Of a stretch of 64,000 nt of DNA, positions 61,012 through 64,000 are shown one piece after another. This DNA comes from Pelagimonas sp. (GTDB lineage Bacteria > Pseudomonadota > Alphaproteobacteria > Rhodobacterales > Rhodobacteraceae). Within the stretch, counting starts at the first letter, position 1, and each line of letters begins with the position of its first letter. A model generated the notes under the pieces. That model ran no database searches, was not told the origin of the DNA, and saw only the letters and a program-made list of their open reading frames with translations. The DNA lies in NCBI GenBank assembly GCA_025210345.1, contig JAOARX010000016.1, forward strand, positions 1 through 64,000, in the 5' to 3' direction. The translations under genes were made by a program, and so were the position numbers.

Positions 61012-61695
61012 ATGATCGAGATTAAAGACGTCTCAAAGACCTTCACGCTGCACAACCAGGGCAGCGCCGTGATCCGTGTGATGGAGGGGGCCAGTCTGAG
61101 GGTTGCCCCCGGCGAATGCGTGGCGTTGACCGGAGAATCCGGTGCGGGAAAATCGACGTTGATGCGGATGATTTACGGGAACTATCTGACCGCGTCAGGG
61201 CAGATTGTGATTGATGGTTTGGATGTCGTTCAGGCCGCGCCGCGTGAGATTATCAAATTGCGCCGGGAAGGATTGGGTTATGTGAGCCAGTTCCTGCGTG
61301 TGGTGCCTCGGGTGGCGACACTGGATGTGGTGGCCGAGCCCTTGTTGGCGCTTGGGACGGATGGGGACGCGGCGCGCAGTGTCGCGCGGGACCTGTTGAC
61401 ACGGCTGCGGATTCCAGAACGGCTTTGGGGATTATCACCTACGACCTTTTCCGGGGGGGAACAGCAGCGTGTGAACATCGCCCGGGGCTTTGCATATGGC
61501 TATCCGGCCATGCTGCTGGATGAACCGACGGCCTCTTTGGATGCGCAGAACCGGGAAACCGTGCTGGGCCTGATCGAAGAGGCAAAGGCGCGTGGTGCGG
61601 CCATCATCGGGATCTTCCATGACGAGGCCGCGCGCGACCGGGTCTGTGACCGCGAAATTGACGTGTCCCGCTTTACCCCCAAGGCCGCCGCATAA
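61012..61695 (+). CDS. phnL: C-P lyase system ATP-binding protein PhnL
   Basis: A second ABC-type ATPase of the C-P lyase complex, needed with PhnGHI to make the ribose phosphonate triphosphate. The 227-residue protein has Walker [29 protein letters not shown] and LLDEPTASLDAQNRE. The family opening is IEIKDVSKTFTLHNQG. Its ribosome binding site is only the GAGATGAAGCG end of the repeat, so its expression may be unlike that of phnK. Confidence 0.95.
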   Translation: MIEIKDVSKTFTLHNQGSAVIRVMEGASLRVAPGECVALTGESGAGKSTLMRMIYGNYLTASGQIVIDGLDVVQAAPREIIKLRREGLGYVSQFLRVVPRVATLDVVAEPLLALGTDGDAARSVARDLLTRLRIPERLWGLSPTTFSGGEQQRVNIARGFAYGYPAMLLDEPTASLDAQNRETVLGLIEEAKARGAAIIGIFHDEAARDRVCDREIDVSRFTPKAAA

Positions 61696-62234
61696 TGGCG
61701 CGGGGCAGGTTCATCGCCGTGGTTGGCCCGTCGGGGGTAGGCAAGGACAGTGTGATGCAGGCTTTGGCGCGCGACGGTTTCGTGCTGCAGCAGCGGGTCA
61801 TTACCCGTGCGCCGGACGCGGGCGGCGAGGACTATCTCCCGGTGGATCTCTCGACCTTTGAAGCGATGGAGGCTGACGGCGCCTTTGCCCTGAGCTGGCG
61901 CGCGCATGGGTTGGCCTATGGGGTGCCGGTGGCCGTGGACGCGGCTTTGGCTGAGGGGGCTGACGTCTTGGTGAACCTGTCCCGGACAGTGTTGTCTGAC
62001 GCCGCGCGCCGTTTCCCACGCTTTGTGGTCTTGTCCCTGACTGCCCCGCGCGCAGTTTTGGCACAGCGGCTGGCGGCGCGTGGGCGCGAAAAGATCGAAG
62101 ACATCACCCAACGCCTGTCGCGTGCGTCATTTGAGGTTCCAAAGGGGTTGCCGGTTGTCGAAGTCGCCAATGACGGGCCGCTGGATCAGACCGTGGCACG
62201 CATTCGTGAGCGGCTTCAGGCAGAGAGGGCGTAG
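61695..62234 (+). CDS. phnN: Ribose 1,5-bisphosphate phosphokinase
   Basis: Phosphorylates ribose 1,5-bisphosphate to PRPP at the end of the pathway. The 179-residue protein starts RGRFIAVVGPSGVGKDSVMQALARDG with the P-loop at residues 9-17, and carries QQRVITRAPDAGGEDYLPVDL and the lid VEVANDGPLDQT. Its ATG overlaps the phnL stop by one base. Its product enters the same PRPP pool as Prs at 2.5 kb. It converges on the DUF1045 gene with a 19-base overlap. Confidence 0.94.
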   Translation: MARGRFIAVVGPSGVGKDSVMQALARDGFVLQQRVITRAPDAGGEDYLPVDLSTFEAMEADGAFALSWRAHGLAYGVPVAVDAALAEGADVLVNLSRTVLSDAARRFPRFVVLSLTAPRAVLAQRLAARGREKIEDITQRLSRASFEVPKGLPVVEVANDGPLDQTVARIRERLQAERA

Positions 62235-62902
62235 CGGTGCAATTCGTGGAACATGCCTTGCTCATCCTCACCGCACAGCGTGAGCGCGTCGATGACAAAG
62301 GGGCTTGGCAAGAGCGGTGTCAGCACGGGGGCCAAGGCGGCCTGGACCGCGATGGTCTGGGCCTTGGGCAGTTTCCCGGTCAGCGTGAGGTGGAACTTGA
62401 ACTGTTCCATCACATAGGGATAGCCCCATTGCAACAGCAGCTCATCTTGACGCGGGCTCAGATTGGCGGCGCGGCGTCGTTCAAGATCCGCTGCGCTCAA
62501 GGGGGCCCGATAGGCATCCAGCCCTTCAACGGTGCGCGCCGCCAAATCGCTCAGGGCCTGCGTTTCCCCGGTGGGCGTCAAAGCCAGAAACCGGCCCAGA
62601 CGCGTCAGCGCGAGACCGTCCAACCGGACCGGAGACTGCGCTGCGCAAAAGGATTTGAACGCAGATTTCAACGCGTCGAAATCCTGCCCGTCTGCCAACC
62701 GAAACGGGGGTTTCACGGTGCCGTGCAGCCCGTATTTGCGCGGCGTTGTCGTCAACTCATGCGCTGGCGCGGGCAGCCCGATGACATGTGGCGCATCGGG
62801 GCGTTCGCCGGTGGCGGCGTTCCAGCCCAGCCAAGCCGCAGCAAACTCAGTCAACGGCCCTTGGGGCAATGTGAAATAGATCGCATATCTGGAGAATGTC
62901 AT
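62216..62902 (-). CDS. DUF1045 (RcsB-like phosphodiesterase fold) protein of the phosphonate locus
   Basis: A 228-residue protein of the DUF1045 family, regularly found in C-P lyase operons and having the 2H-phosphoesterase fold. The two H-x-T type motifs are visible: HGTVKPPF and FHLTLTG. The opening RYAIYFTLPQGPLTEFAAAWLGWNAATGE is typical. A role as a cyclic phosphate hydrolase, acting on the ribose 1,2-cyclic phosphate made by PhnJ (like PhnP), is plausible but inferred. Its start codon overlaps that of the divergent phnM by two bases. Confidence 0.85.
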   Translation of the reverse strand: MTFSRYAIYFTLPQGPLTEFAAAWLGWNAATGERPDAPHVIGLPAPAHELTTTPRKYGLHGTVKPPFRLADGQDFDALKSAFKSFCAAQSPVRLDGLALTRLGRFLALTPTGETQALSDLAARTVEGLDAYRAPLSAADLERRRAANLSPRQDELLLQWGYPYVMEQFKFHLTLTGKLPKAQTIAVQAALAPVLTPLLPSPFVIDALTLCGEDEQGMFHELHRYALSA

Positions 62903-64000
62903 GACGTCCTCTCTTGTTAACTTGCCTATGATGGATGCGCGTAACGCGGTCATGACAGGGCCTCTTGTCTTGGCAAATGCCACGCTGGTTCTGCCGGACG
63001 CAACCCTGCGCGGGTGGCTTCGTGTCGAAAACGGAGAGATTGCCGAGATCGGCACCGGGTGCGATGTCCCTGCGGGGGCCATTGATTGCGCGGGTGAATT
63101 TGTCGCGCCCGGTCTGATTGAACTGCACACGGACAATCTGGAACGGCACATCGAACCGCGCCCCGGGGTCGATTGGCCCCATGCCGCGGCCATCGTTGCC
63201 CATGATGCCGAGCTTGCGTCAACCGGGATCACAACCGTGTTCGACGCGCTGCGCGTGGGGTCCATCAATCGCGGCAAGGGGGGGTATTCCAAATACGCCC
63301 GTTCGGTTGCCTCTGAAATCCTGGACCTGCGGGCGCGCGATATGCTCAAGATCAGCCATTTTTTGCATCTGCGGGCCGAGGTCTGTTCAGAGACACTTGT
63401 GGAAGAGCTGGCCGAGTTTGGTCCAGAGGATCGCGTGGGGATCGTTTCCTTGATGGATCACACGCCCGGGCAACGACAGTTCCGGGATATCAAAAAGCTT
63501 GAGCAATACGTCAAATCCAAGCGCGGCATGTCGGACGCCGAGTTCGAAGATCATGTGCGCAATCTGATGATCCTGCGGCAGACCTATGGCGACCAGCACG
63601 AAGCCGCGACGGTCGCCGAAGCCGCGCGGTTCCAGGCAACACTGGCCAGCCATGATGACACGACAGCCGACCAGGTGGCCGTGTCGTCAGGTCATGGGAT
63701 CAAACTGGCCGAGTTTCCCACCACCGTCGAAGCGGCGCGGGCCTGTCATGAACATGGGATTGCGGTGATGATGGGGGCGCCGAACCTGATCCGGGGTGGG
63801 TCTCATTCGGGCAATGTCGCCGCCGAGGAACTGGCGAACATGGGGCATCTTGACATTGTTTCGTCTGACTATGTGCCTGCGGCGTTGCTGTTGGCGGCGG
63901 TCAAACTGGGTGAGATCTGGAACGACCTGCCGCGCGGGATACGGACGGTGACACAGACCCCGGCGCAATCCGTGGGCCTGAGCGATCGCGGCGTGCTTGA
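62901..64000 (+). CDS. phnM: Alpha-D-ribose 1-methylphosphonate 5-triphosphate diphosphatase, partial
   Basis: The first about 366 residues of canonical PhnM, running off the window. It removes pyrophosphate before C-P cleavage. The metal motif APGLIELHTDNLERHIEPRP, the ITTVFDALRVG strand, SLMDHTPGQRQF and MMGAPNLIRGGSHSGN are all present. The start is uncertain: the ATG at 62901 has GGAG seven bases upstream, but the family alignment would also suit ATG 62952 (MTGPLVLANATLVLPD). It is divergent from the DUF1045 gene. Confidence 0.93.
   Translation, partial: MTSSLVNLPMMDARNAVMTGPLVLANATLVLPDATLRGWLRVENGEIAEIGTGCDVPAGAIDCAGEFVAPGLIELHTDNLERHIEPRPGVDWPHAAAIVAHDAELASTGITTVFDALRVGSINRGKGGYSKYARSVASEILDLRARDMLKISHFLHLRAEVCSETLVEELAEFGPEDRVGIVSLMDHTPGQRQFRDIKKLEQYVKSKRGMSDAEFEDHVRNLMILRQTYGDQHEAATVAEAARFQATLASHDDTTADQVAVSSGHGIKLAEFPTTVEAARACHEHGIAVMMGAPNLIRGGSHSGNVAAEELANMGHLDIVSSDYVPAALLLAAVKLGEIWNDLPRGIRTVTQTPAQSVGLSDRGVL

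Overview
The window is high-GC chromosomal DNA that reads as a member of the Rhodobacterales, most likely the marine Roseobacter group. The case rests on its gene content: an atpD-atpC end of an ATP synthase operon followed by an H-type lectin gene, ETF-ubiquinone oxidoreductase, an aa3 oxidase subunit IV microprotein, phbA/phbB for polyhydroxybutyrate, and a long C-P lyase locus. I see no rRNA, tRNA, CRISPR array, prophage or insertion sequence. Coding density is high and many genes overlap by 1 to 8 bases.

Layout. 1-5100: atpD, atpC, lectin-domain gene, prs (minus strand), a DsbA-family isomerase and an alpha/beta hydrolase. 5100-9000: a minus-strand group of pyrB, two uncharacterised membrane proteins, a dihydroorotase homologue that has lost its metal ligands, and plsY. 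9200-18100: hydantoinase/oxoprolinase, a family-4-like uracil-DNA glycosylase without its iron-sulfur cysteines, moaB and an RND efflux pair. 18100-27700: nDsbD-like protein, YqgE, TsaC/Sua5, acyl-CoA dehydrogenase with a metallo-beta-lactamase-fold hydrolase, a class II amidotransferase, an Lrp regulator, oxidase subunit IV, and AzlCD. 27700-31500: fdhD, a probably frameshifted membrane gene, mobA, mobB and moeA, a molybdenum cofactor cluster. 31500-37400: greA and neighbours, then a divergent module of a DUF6502-like DNA-binding protein plus lipoprotein facing a VWA-domain lipoprotein, then ETF-QO. 37400-49000: PilZ-like protein, TPR protein, ispE, polyprenyl synthase, methyltransferase, LysR, DMT exporter, phbB, phbA, EAL phosphodiesterase, rpsD. 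49000-64000: the phosphonate region.

The phosphonate region has transport (phnC-phnD-phnE-phnE2) and a hexapeptide transferase on the plus strand, phnF and a divergent phnM paralogue on the minus strand, then phnG-phnH-phnI-HAD-phnJ-phnK-phnL-phnN, a DUF1045 gene on the minus strand, and a canonical phnM running off the end. Together these import phosphonates and convert them to ribose phosphates plus hydrocarbon. A HAD hydrolase is stitched into the operon by four-base overlaps on both sides.

The most interesting signals are the two near-identical 17-bp palindromes (ATGTGCAAAAARCACAT) between the DUF6502-like gene and the VWA lipoprotein gene, a composite palindromic repeat present four times directly after stop codons, the non-catalytic dihydroorotase beside pyrB with two companion membrane genes, the cluster-less uracil glycosylase, a PhaR-type site upstream of phbA, a clear operator candidate upstream of phnG, and the HAD gene inside the C-P lyase operon.
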